The notes beneath the pieces are model-generated. The model saw only the letters and a list, made by a program, of their open reading frames with translations, did not search any database and had not been told where the DNA came from. Positions 6,312-12,708 of a DNA stretch of 13,954 nucleotides are shown here, in pieces. Made by a program: the position numbers and the translations under genes. How positions within the stretch are numbered: position 1 is the first letter of the stretch; the number at the start of each line of letters is the position of its first letter. Source of the DNA: JAAFIP01 sp031428975 (lineage in GTDB: Bacteria; Pseudomonadota; Gammaproteobacteria; Burkholderiales; Burkholderiaceae_C); assembly GCA_031428975.1 (NCBI GenBank), contig JANOYR010000213.1, positions 1 through 13,954 on the forward strand, in the 5' to 3' direction.

Positions 6312-7472
6312 GTGAAATCTGAATCTTTGCGCACTGCCCTGATCTTTGCAACCGCTATTGCCGTGGTCAACGGCTTTGGCCGATTTGCGTATGCCCTGCT
6401 CTTGCCTGTGATGCGCGAAGATTTGGTGTGGGACTATGCGCTGTCGGGTTGGCTCAACACCGCCAATTCGGTGGGCTATGGCGTGGGCGCGTTGCTGGGG
6501 ATGGCGCTGCTTTCGCGCTACCGGCCTGCACTGCTATTTGTGGCGGGTCTGGCTATCACGGTGGCTACCTTGCTACTTTGCGGCATTACCCGCGATTTGT
6601 GGACCATGATGCTGTGGCGCTTTGTAACGGGCGTTGGCTCGGCATGGGTGTTTGCCTGCGGGGGAGCTTTGGTAGCGGCAAAATACAGCTTTGATGCCAG
6701 CAAATCGGCGGCAGCTATTGCTATTTATTATGCGGGCGGTGGGCTGGGCATTGTGCTGTCCGGCGGTTTGTTGTACCCCGTTTTGGGACATGCGTGGTCG
6801 TGGTCGGTGGGTTGGTTGGTGCTTGGGCTTGCAGGCTTGTTGCTGTCAATTTGGCCCGCCAAGCTGGCTTTGGGTGTCCCGCTAAGCCCGTCTGTGGCAG
6901 GCAGTAAAACTGCCCCCGCTTTAAGTTTGGCGGCATACAAACCCATCACCGCCGCCTATTTTTTGTTTGGCGTGGGCTACATTGTGTACATGACTTTTGT
7001 CATTGCTTGGCTGCGCGAGATGCGCATGGGCAACGCGGCGGCTACGGGCGTATTTTTGTTCATTGGCATTGCCGCCATGGCATCGGGCTATGTTTGGCGT
7101 GGCGCAATGGCACACTGGTGGCCCACACACACCTTCGCCGCTACCTGTGTTTGCACGGCAGTGGGCAGTGTGCTGCCCCTTTTGTCCAGCAGTTTGCCTA
7201 TGTTTTTGGTGTCGGCGGCACTCGTTGGGGGGGCATTTTTTATGACTCCGGGTGCCATCATGGCCTTGGTGCGCGCCACCATGCCAGCCGCGCAGTGGGC
7301 CAAAGCCATGAATTTATTTACCTTTATTTTTGCTATTGGCCAGGGCGTAGGCCCAGTCGCTGCGGGCTGGATAGCCGATACCGCGGGGCTCAATGCCGCG
7401 ATGCTGGCTGCGGCATTGGTTTTACTGCTTGCCGCCGCACTGGCTACGGCACAGCCGCGTCCAAGCCGATAA
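6312..7472 (+). CDS. MFS transporter, YbfB/YjiJ-like
   Basis: This 386-residue protein has the twelve hydrophobic helices of a major facilitator and should sit in the inner membrane. The motif GFGRFAYALLLPVMREDL at residues 21-38, followed by SGWLNTANSVGYGVGALLGM, is characteristic of the YbfB/YjiJ family. Substrates of that family are poorly known. Other landmarks are WRFVTGVGSAWVFACGGALV in the N-half and AMNLFTFIFAIGQGVGPVAAG in the C-half. The start is the GTG at 6312, which places MKSESLRTALIF before helix 1; no good Shine-Dalgarno is visible. It follows the uncharacterised membrane protein on the same strand after 119 bases, and grpE begins 192 bases later under its own promoter. Neighbouring esterases make an aromatic acid a possible cargo, but nothing in the sequence proves it. 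Confidence 0.88.
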   Translation: MKSESLRTALIFATAIAVVNGFGRFAYALLLPVMREDLVWDYALSGWLNTANSVGYGVGALLGMALLSRYRPALLFVAGLAITVATLLLCGITRDLWTMMLWRFVTGVGSAWVFACGGALVAAKYSFDASKSAAAIAIYYAGGGLGIVLSGGLLYPVLGHAWSWSVGWLVLGLAGLLLSIWPAKLALGVPLSPSVAGSKTAPALSLAAYKPITAAYFLFGVGYIVYMTFVIAWLREMRMGNAAATGVFLFIGIAAMASGYVWRGAMAHWWPTHTFAATCVCTAVGSVLPLLSSSLPMFLVSAALVGGAFFMTPGAIMALVRATMPAAQWAKAMNLFTFIFAIGQGVGPVAAGWIADTAGLNAAMLAAALVLLLAAALATAQPRPSR

Positions 7473-7581
7473 GTCTACAAAACTCTGCGTCCCGCCATCC
7501 AGCCCACACACGCAATTACAATAGCGTCATCAGACTGCGCACTTAGCGCAGCTCAGACACCTTAGCGCCAACCGCGCAGCC

Positions 7582-7611
7582 CTTGAAATACGCCCTTTGC
7601 ACCTTACATGG
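7582..7611 (+). promoter_or_regulatory. Probable RpoH (sigma-32) promoter of grpE
   Basis: A perfect -35 element CTTGAA lies at 7582-7587, followed after 16 bases by TTACAT (7604-7609), a weaker match to the CCCCAT -10. The 10-mer CTTGAAATAC is shared exactly with the dnaK promoter at 8556. Transcription would begin near 7616, which excludes the in-frame ATG at 7608 and supports the grpE start at 7665. Confidence 0.6.
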
Positions 7612-7664
7612 TGATTCTGTGTAAGTTTTTTTGTATTTTTGACCTTAAACCACGCATTTTCAAC

Positions 7665-8294
7665 ATGACCGAACCACAAAAACCGGACGACACACAGCCA
7701 CTGAGCGCTGAAGAGGCCGCAAAACTGGCGCAACAGGCCGCAGCACTCGGCGTTCCTGCCGATGCATCGCCAGAGGAAATGGAGGCCGCTGCCGCTGCCG
7801 CCGATGCCGAGAAAGCCGAGCAACTTGACCCTTTGTCGCTTGCCTTGGCCGAAGCAGCACTGCTAAAAGCCAAAGTAGCCGAACTGCAAGACAACACGCT
7901 GCGTGCGCAAGCCGAGGTGCAAAACGCCCGCCGCCGCGCCGAAGACGACGTGAGCAAAGCACGCAAATTCGCCGTAGAGGCATTTGCCGAGAGCCTTTTA
8001 CCTGTAGCTGACAGCCTAGGCGCTGGTTTAGCCATAGCAAACGCCACGCCCGAGCAAATCCGCGAAGGTGCAGAAGCTACCCTGCGCCAGCTCACTGCAG
8101 CGCTTGAGCGCAACAAAGTCATCGCCATTGAGCCGCCAGCAGGCGAAAAATTTGACCCGCACAAACACCAAGCCATTAGCATGGTGCCCAGCGAGCAAGA
8201 TGCCAATACGGTGGTAAGCGTCTTGCAAAAAGGCTACACCATCGCCGACCGCGTGCTGCGTCCTGCGCTGGTGACTGTGTCTGCGCCGAAATAA
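7665..8294 (+). CDS. grpE: Nucleotide exchange factor GrpE
   Basis: This 209-residue co-chaperone promotes ADP release from DnaK and so drives substrate release. The N-terminus is an acidic, alanine-rich segment, followed by a long coiled-coil (about 60-115, LALAEAALLKAKVAELQD then NARRRAEDDVSKARKFAVEAF). The C-terminal beta domain carries the GrpE signature FDPHKHQAISMVPSEQDANT followed by VVSVLQKGYTIADRVLRPALVTV. I chose the ATG at 7665 because MTEPQKP is a normal GrpE start and the longer frame (ATG 7608) runs into the promoter. No obvious Shine-Dalgarno precedes it. The gene begins the grpE-dnaK-dnaJ cluster but is separated from dnaK by a palindromic element. Confidence 0.97.
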   Translation: MTEPQKPDDTQPLSAEEAAKLAQQAAALGVPADASPEEMEAAAAAADAEKAEQLDPLSLALAEAALLKAKVAELQDNTLRAQAEVQNARRRAEDDVSKARKFAVEAFAESLLPVADSLGAGLAIANATPEQIREGAEATLRQLTAALERNKVIAIEPPAGEKFDPHKHQAISMVPSEQDANTVVSVLQKGYTIADRVLRPALVTVSAPK

Positions 8295-8301
8295 ATACTG
8301 A

Positions 8302-8529
8302 AATACCGAAGACTGAACAGCCGGACGCAGAGGGCGCAAAAGTTACGCAGAGGACGCAAAAGAATACCAAAAAATACCATTTTTAAGAAAAAACAATCAA
8401 TGTCAGCGTCATATGGTCATATAGTGCTATATATATAATAGTTCGTTCGATTCATTTTTTCTCTTGTCGGTATTCTTTTGCGTCCTCTGCGTAACTTTTG
8501 CGCCCTCTGCGTCCGGCAGTTCCGGTATT
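8302..8529. repeat. Long palindromic intergenic element with perfect 49-bp inverted repeats
   Basis: The left arm at 8320-8368 and right arm at 8469-8517 are exact reverse complements over 49 bases. They flank a 100-bp AT-rich centre (8369-8468). A further short pair, AATACCG (8302-8308) and CGGTATT (8523-8529), extends the symmetry after a gap. Each arm contains two tandem 20-base units, acgcagagggcgcaaaagtt (8325-8344) and acgcagaggacgcaaaagaa (8345-8364), with 3 differences. The centre holds no open gene; it contains alternating AT sequence and a TATAAT at 8434-8439 without a matching -35. This element fills most of the 321-bp grpE-dnaK gap. The 'acgcagagg-cgcaaaag' theme resembles widespread bacterial intergenic repeats, so a MITE- or REP-like origin is likely. 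No transposase is present. Confidence 0.93.
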
Positions 8530-8555
8530 CCAACCAAATCCGCATCAAAAATCCG

Positions 8556-8584
8556 CTTGAAATACCAACAAGCATCCACATTTA
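8556..8584 (+). promoter_or_regulatory. RpoH (sigma-32) heat-shock promoter of dnaK
   Basis: CTTGAA (8556-8561) is followed after 14 bases by CCACATTTA (8576-8584), which differs from the sigma-32 -10 consensus CCCCATTTA at one base. Transcription should start near 8590, giving a short leader before the dnaK ATG at 8616. The promoter begins 39 bases after the right arm of the palindromic element, so dnaK can be expressed independently of grpE. Confidence 0.8.
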
Positions 8585-8604
8585 AGCAATATCTAGCAAT
8601 CTTT

Positions 8605-8609
8605 AGGAG
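8605..8609 (+). promoter_or_regulatory. Ribosome binding site of dnaK
   Basis: AGGAG lies 6 bases before the ATG at 8616. It is the best Shine-Dalgarno in the chaperone cluster; grpE and dnaJ show none of comparable strength. Confidence 0.85.
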
Positions 8610-8615
8610 TAAATC

Positions 8616-10562
8616 ATGGGCAGAATCATTGGCATCGACTTAGGCACAACCAATTCGTGCGTGGCGATCATGGAAGGCAACACCACCAAGGTGATTGAAA
8701 ACGCCGAGGGTGCGCGCACCACGCCGTCGATTGTGGCTTACCAAGAAGACGGTGAAGTGCTGGTGGGTGCGTCAGCCAAGCGCCAAGCCGTGACCAACCC
8801 ACGCAACACCTTGTACGCCATCAAGCGTCTAATTGGCCGCAAATTCACCGAGAAAGAAGTCCAAAAAGACATCGACCTGATGCCCTACAAAATTGCCGCA
8901 GCGGATAACGGCGACGCATGGGTGGAAGTGCGCGGCAACAAAATCTCGGCCCAGCAAGTCTCGGCTGACATTTTGCGCAAAATGAAGAAAACCGCCGAAG
9001 ACTACTTAGGCGAAGCCGTGACCGAGGCCGTGATTACCGTGCCCGCTTACTTTAATGACGCGCAGCGCCAAGCCACCAAAGACGCAGGCCGCATTGCTGG
9101 CCTCGATGTCAAGCGCATCATCAACGAGCCCACCGCAGCCGCGCTGGCTTTTGGCCTGGACAAACACGAAAAAGGCGACCGCAAAATTGCGGTGTACGAC
9201 TTGGGCGGCGGCACTTTTGACGTCTCCATCATTGAAATTGCCGATGTAGACGGCGAAAAGCAATTCGAAGTGCTCTCGACAAACGGCGACACTTTCTTGG
9301 GCGGCGAAGATTTTGACCAGCGCATCATCGACTTCATCATCGGCGAGTTCAAGAAAGAGCAAGGCGTGGATTTGTCCAAAGACGTGCTGGCTTTGCAGCG
9401 CCTCAAAGAAGCGGCCGAAAAGGCCAAAATTGAGCTATCTTCATCGGTCTCGACCGACATCAACCTGCCCTACATCACAGCAGATGCCACAGGCCCGAAA
9501 CACCTGAACATCAAAATGACCCGCGCCAAGCTAGAGAGTTTGGTCGACGAGCTGATTGAGCGCACCATTGCACCCTGCCGCACCGCCATGAAAGACGCTG
9601 GCATCACCGCTGGCGACATTCATGACGTGATCATGGTGGGCGGCATGACACGCATGCCCAAGGTGCAAGACAAGGTCAAAGAATTCTTTGGCAAAGAGCC
9701 ACGCAAAGACGTGAACCCCGACGAAGCGGTGGCTGTGGGCGCGGCCATTCAGGGTCAAGTGCTTTCGGGTGACCGCAAAGACGTGCTGCTGCTCGATGTG
9801 ACCCCACTGTCGCTGGGCATTGAAACCATGGGCGGCGTGATGACCAAGATGATCGCCAAAAACACGACCATTCCTACGAAGTTTGCACAAACCTTCTCTA
9901 CCGCCGAAGACAACCAACCAGCGGTCACCATCAAGGTGTTCCAAGGCGAGCGCGAAGTGGCGGCCTATAACAAGGGCTTGGGCGAATTCAATCTTGAGGG
10001 CATTCCACCCGCATCACGCGGCACGCCACAAATTGAGGTGAGCTTTGACATTGACGCCAACGGCATTTTGCATGTGGGCGCTAAAGACAAAGGCACAGGC
10101 AAAGAAAACAAAATCACCATCAAAGCCAACTCCGGCCTCACAGAAGCTGAGATCCAGCAAATGGTGAAAGACGCTGAGCTCAACGCAGCTGACGACAAGA
10201 AAAAGGTGGAGCTGGTGCAAGCGCGCAACCAAGCCGACGCATTGGTGCACAGCACTAAAAAATCGCTCACCGAATACGGCGAAAAGCTGGAAGCAGCGGA
10301 CAAAGAGAAAATCGAGGCCGGTCTGAAGGATTTGGAAGAAGCCATCAAAGGCGACGACAAAGCCGCGATTGAAAAATCACAGGCTGCGCTGGAGATTTCT
10401 GCGCAAAAACTGGGCGAGAAAATGTACGCCGACATGCAAGCAGGCCAAGCTGCTGCGCAGGCTGCGGCTGGTGCAGCAGGCGCTGCACCAGAAGGCGACA
10501 AGCCCAAAGCGCAGGACGACAATGTGGTGGACGCTGAAGTCAAGGAAGTGAAGAAGGGATAA
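8616..10562 (+). CDS. dnaK: Chaperone protein DnaK (Hsp70)
   Basis: This 648-residue ATP-dependent Hsp70 binds exposed hydrophobic segments and folds or protects proteins together with DnaJ and GrpE in the cytoplasm. The N-terminal ATPase domain is complete: GIDLGTTNSCVAIMEG (6-21), Lys70 in NTLYAIKRLIGRKF, VITVPAYFNDAQRQATKDAG, and YDLGGGTFDVSIIEI with Thr200 at the autophosphorylation position. VMVGGMTRMPKVQ is also present. The linker DVLLLDVTPLSLGIE joins the substrate-binding domain, followed by the helical lid and an Ala/Gly-rich tail that ends DDNVVDAEVKEVKKG. Length is normal for the family (about 640). It has its own RpoH promoter and a good ribosome site. dnaJ follows after 89 bases containing a strong hairpin. 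Confidence 0.99.
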   Translation: MGRIIGIDLGTTNSCVAIMEGNTTKVIENAEGARTTPSIVAYQEDGEVLVGASAKRQAVTNPRNTLYAIKRLIGRKFTEKEVQKDIDLMPYKIAAADNGDAWVEVRGNKISAQQVSADILRKMKKTAEDYLGEAVTEAVITVPAYFNDAQRQATKDAGRIAGLDVKRIINEPTAAALAFGLDKHEKGDRKIAVYDLGGGTFDVSIIEIADVDGEKQFEVLSTNGDTFLGGEDFDQRIIDFIIGEFKKEQGVDLSKDVLALQRLKEAAEKAKIELSSSVSTDINLPYITADATGPKHLNIKMTRAKLESLVDELIERTIAPCRTAMKDAGITAGDIHDVIMVGGMTRMPKVQDKVKEFFGKEPRKDVNPDEAVAVGAAIQGQVLSGDRKDVLLLDVTPLSLGIETMGGVMTKMIAKNTTIPTKFAQTFSTAEDNQPAVTIKVFQGEREVAAYNKGLGEFNLEGIPPASRGTPQIEVSFDIDANGILHVGAKDKGTGKENKITIKANSGLTEAEIQQMVKDAELNAADDKKKVELVQARNQADALVHSTKKSLTEYGEKLEAADKEKIEAGLKDLEEAIKGDDKAAIEKSQAALEISAQKLGEKMYADMQAGQAAAQAAAGAAGAAPEGDKPKAQDDNVVDAEVKEVKKG

Positions 10563-10585
10563 GCTTTTTATCAGGCTAGCTCTCG

Positions 10586-10625
10586 CGCCGCGTATGAATG
10601 GTCTTCTGAGATCTTCATCGCGGCG
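10586..10625 (+). other. Strong hairpin in the dnaK-dnaJ intergenic region
   Basis: The stem has three parts: CGCCGCG (10586-10592) with CGCGGCG (10619-10625), ATGAA (10594-10598) with TTCAT (10614-10618), and GGTCT (10600-10604) with AGATC (10609-10613, one G-T pair). Two single T bulges (10593, 10599) and a 4-base loop complete it, for 17 base pairs. There is no following T-run, so it is not a standard intrinsic terminator. It lies 23 bases after the dnaK stop and 26 bases before the dnaJ ATG. It could stabilise the dnaK mRNA 3' end or tune dnaJ expression. Confidence 0.8.
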
Positions 10626-10651
10626 TTTGCACTAACACAACACGAACCATC

Positions 10652-11788
10652 ATGGCCAAACGCGACTATTACGAAACCCTCGGCGTACCTAAAAACGCAT
10701 CTGACGAAGACATCAAAAAAGCTTACCGCAAGCTGGCGATGAAGCACCACCCAGACCGCAATCAGGGAGATAGCGCCAAGGTAGCGGAGGAGAAATTCAA
10801 AGAAGGCAAAGAAGCCTACGAGATGCTGTCTGACGGCAACAAGCGCGCAGCCTACGACCAGCATGGATTTGCCGGTGTTGACCCCAACATGCGCGGTGGT
10901 GCAGGCGCGGAAGGATTTGGCGGTTTTGCCGAGGCTTTTGGCGATATCTTTGGCGATGTGTTTGGTGGTAACCGACGGCAAGGGGGCGGCGGCGGGCGGC
11001 AAGTCTACCGTGGCAATGACCTGAGCTACGCCATGGAGATCAGCCTAGAAGACGCGGCCAATGGCAAGGCTACTGAAATTCGCATTCCAAGCTGGGACAA
11101 TTGTGGCACCTGCAGTGGATCAGGCGCAAAACCTGGCACCAAGCCAATTGTCTGCACCACTTGCGCGGGCCATGGCCAAGTGCAAATGCGCCAAGGTTTT
11201 TTCAGCGTACAACAGGCCTGCCCACAGTGCAAAGGAACAGGCAAACTCATTCCTGAGCCCTGCGTGTCATGCCACGGCGTGGGCAAGATTAAGAACAACA
11301 AAACCCTAGAGGTGAAAATCCCAGCGGGGATTGACGACGGCATGCGCATTCGCAGCACTGGCAACGGTGAACCTGGAACGAACGGCGGGCCAGCGGGTGA
11401 TTTGTTCATTGAAATTCGCTTGAAAAAGCACGACATTTTTGAACGTGAAGGCGACGATTTGCATTGCCAAATGCCCGTAAGCTTCACCACCGCAGCACTA
11501 GGCGGCGAAATTGATGTGCCCACCCTTGGCGGCAAAGCCAGCATCGACATACCGGATGGCACACAACACGGCAAAACCTTCCGCCTGCGCGGCAAGGGCA
11601 TCAAGGGCGTGCGCAGCAGCTATCCCGGTGATTTGTATTGCCATATCGCCATAGAAACGCCCGTGAAACTCACCGAACACCAGCGCAAGCTGCTCAAAGA
11701 GTTTGACGAATCGCTGCGCAAAGGCGGCGCTAAGCATTCGCCCAACGAAGAAGGTTGGACAGATAAGCTCAAGAACTTCTTTAGCTGA
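10652..11788 (+). CDS. dnaJ: Chaperone protein DnaJ (Hsp40)
   Basis: This 378-residue class A J-protein stimulates DnaK ATP hydrolysis and delivers substrates. All domains are in order. The J domain (1-70) begins YYETLGVPKNASDEDIKKAY and has the HPD motif at 33-35. A Gly/Phe region follows (GFGGFAEAFGDIFGDVFGG). The zinc-binding domain has four CxxCxGxG units (CGTCSGSG, CTTCAGHG, CPQCKGTG, CVSCHGVG), and then come the substrate-binding and dimerisation domains. The length matches E. coli DnaJ closely. The start is the ATG at 10652, with no clear Shine-Dalgarno; a strong hairpin stands 26 bases upstream. The gene is probably cotranscribed with dnaK. A dehydrogenase gene follows after 11 bases. 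Confidence 0.99.
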   Translation: MAKRDYYETLGVPKNASDEDIKKAYRKLAMKHHPDRNQGDSAKVAEEKFKEGKEAYEMLSDGNKRAAYDQHGFAGVDPNMRGGAGAEGFGGFAEAFGDIFGDVFGGNRRQGGGGGRQVYRGNDLSYAMEISLEDAANGKATEIRIPSWDNCGTCSGSGAKPGTKPIVCTTCAGHGQVQMRQGFFSVQQACPQCKGTGKLIPEPCVSCHGVGKIKNNKTLEVKIPAGIDDGMRIRSTGNGEPGTNGGPAGDLFIEIRLKKHDIFEREGDDLHCQMPVSFTTAALGGEIDVPTLGGKASIDIPDGTQHGKTFRLRGKGIKGVRSSYPGDLYCHIAIETPVKLTEHQRKLLKEFDESLRKGGAKHSPNEEGWTDKLKNFFS

Positions 11789-11799
11789 TCGATTTACTT

Positions 11800-12618
11800 A
11801 TGGCATCCGGCAAAAAACCAGCGCCAAGCACCCCCCAAACCGCGCTGATCAGCGGCGCTTCGTCTGGCATTGGCGAGGCTATGGCACATTGCTTTGCCAA
11901 AGCGGGCTACCAGCTGGTGTTGGTGGCGCGCAGCACTGACAAACTCAAAGCGCTTGCCAAAGAACTCGGTGACAGCTATGGCGTGAAAGTATGGGTTACG
12001 CCCGCTGATTTGTCCCAGCCTGATGCGGCGCAAACGCTGGCCGCCGCCATGAAGCGCGCCAAACGGCCGATTGATATTTTGGTGAACAGCGCAGGCGTGT
12101 TGCAGCAAGGCGCTTTTGTTGACATGTCGCAATCCAAGTTGCACAGCATGATCGACTTGAATATTTCAGGGCTCACCGCCATGGTTGCACAATTTGCACC
12201 GCCTATGGTGGCGCGTGGCTATGGGCGTATTTTGAATGTGGCCTCTGTGGCTGCGTTTCAACCTGTTCCTACGCTGGCTGTCTATGCCGCCACCAAGGCC
12301 TATGTGCTCTCGCTCACCGAGGCCTTGTCAGAGGAATTCAAAGGCACGGGCGTGACCATTACCGCGCTGTGTCCGGGCATCACAGCCACTGCTATGCTCA
12401 GTGGCGCAGCCGAGGGTAACGCCGCTATTAGCAAGCTACCCAGCTTTTTAATTGGCGATGCACACGATGTGGCGCAGCAAGGCTTTGATGCTTGCATGGC
12501 CGGCCAAGTGATCCGCGTGCCCGGTGCGGTAAACCACGCAGCCATTACCGCTGGCCGCGCCACCCCTAAATGGCTGCTGCGCACCGTGGGTGGAATGCTG
12601 ATGCGGCGCTTGAAATAA
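11800..12618 (+). CDS. Short-chain dehydrogenase/reductase, SDR family
   Basis: This 272-residue NAD(P)-dependent oxidoreductase is of the classical SDR type. The cofactor-binding motif SGASSGIG is at 18-25, and Arg44 in LVLVARSTDKL suggests NADP(H) preference. NSAG is at 96-99. The catalytic residues Asn121, Ser149 (NVASVAAF), Tyr162 and Lys166 (YAATK) are all present, followed by LCPGITATAML. There is no signal peptide; it should be cytoplasmic. The substrate cannot be inferred; similar proteins are often labelled DltE-like. The ATG at 11800 is 11 bases after the dnaJ stop, so it may be cotranscribed with the chaperone genes and follow heat-shock expression. It converges with the acyl-CoA synthetase gene, whose stop is 90 bases away. 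No clear terminator is visible between them. Confidence 0.93.
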   Translation: MASGKKPAPSTPQTALISGASSGIGEAMAHCFAKAGYQLVLVARSTDKLKALAKELGDSYGVKVWVTPADLSQPDAAQTLAAAMKRAKRPIDILVNSAGVLQQGAFVDMSQSKLHSMIDLNISGLTAMVAQFAPPMVARGYGRILNVASVAAFQPVPTLAVYAATKAYVLSLTEALSEEFKGTGVTITALCPGITATAMLSGAAEGNAAISKLPSFLIGDAHDVAQQGFDACMAGQVIRVPGAVNHAAITAGRATPKWLLRTVGGMLMRRLK

Positions 12619-12708
12619 CCGCGCTTGTGGATTGCGGTAGATAGGCCATAGACTGGCATTTGCTGGCGTTTCTAACAAAGCCCGTCGCCAACGGAATGCA
12701 ACAGGGTT

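Noticed and set aside
7608..7664. Longer grpE starting at ATG 7608
   Set aside because: This start overlaps the predicted RpoH -10 element, and the added residues do not look like a GrpE N-terminus.
8434..8439. Sigma-70 promoter in the centre of the palindromic element
   Set aside because: TATAAT is present, but no credible -35 hexamer stands 16-18 bases upstream, and the surrounding sequence is low-complexity AT.
8320..8517. CRISPR array or insertion sequence in the grpE-dnaK gap
   Set aside because: The repeats are two 20-base tandem units per arm with no spacers between them, and the 100-bp centre has no transposase frame.
9047..9463. Long minus-strand open frames within dnaK and dnaJ
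   Set aside because: They lie entirely opposite highly conserved chaperone genes, are rich in Ser/Pro/Ala as expected for antisense shadows, and have no ribosome site or domain.
12619..12708. Bidirectional terminator between the SDR and acyl-CoA synthetase genes
   Set aside because: Only weak short inverted matches (GGCG/CGCC) without T-runs are visible.
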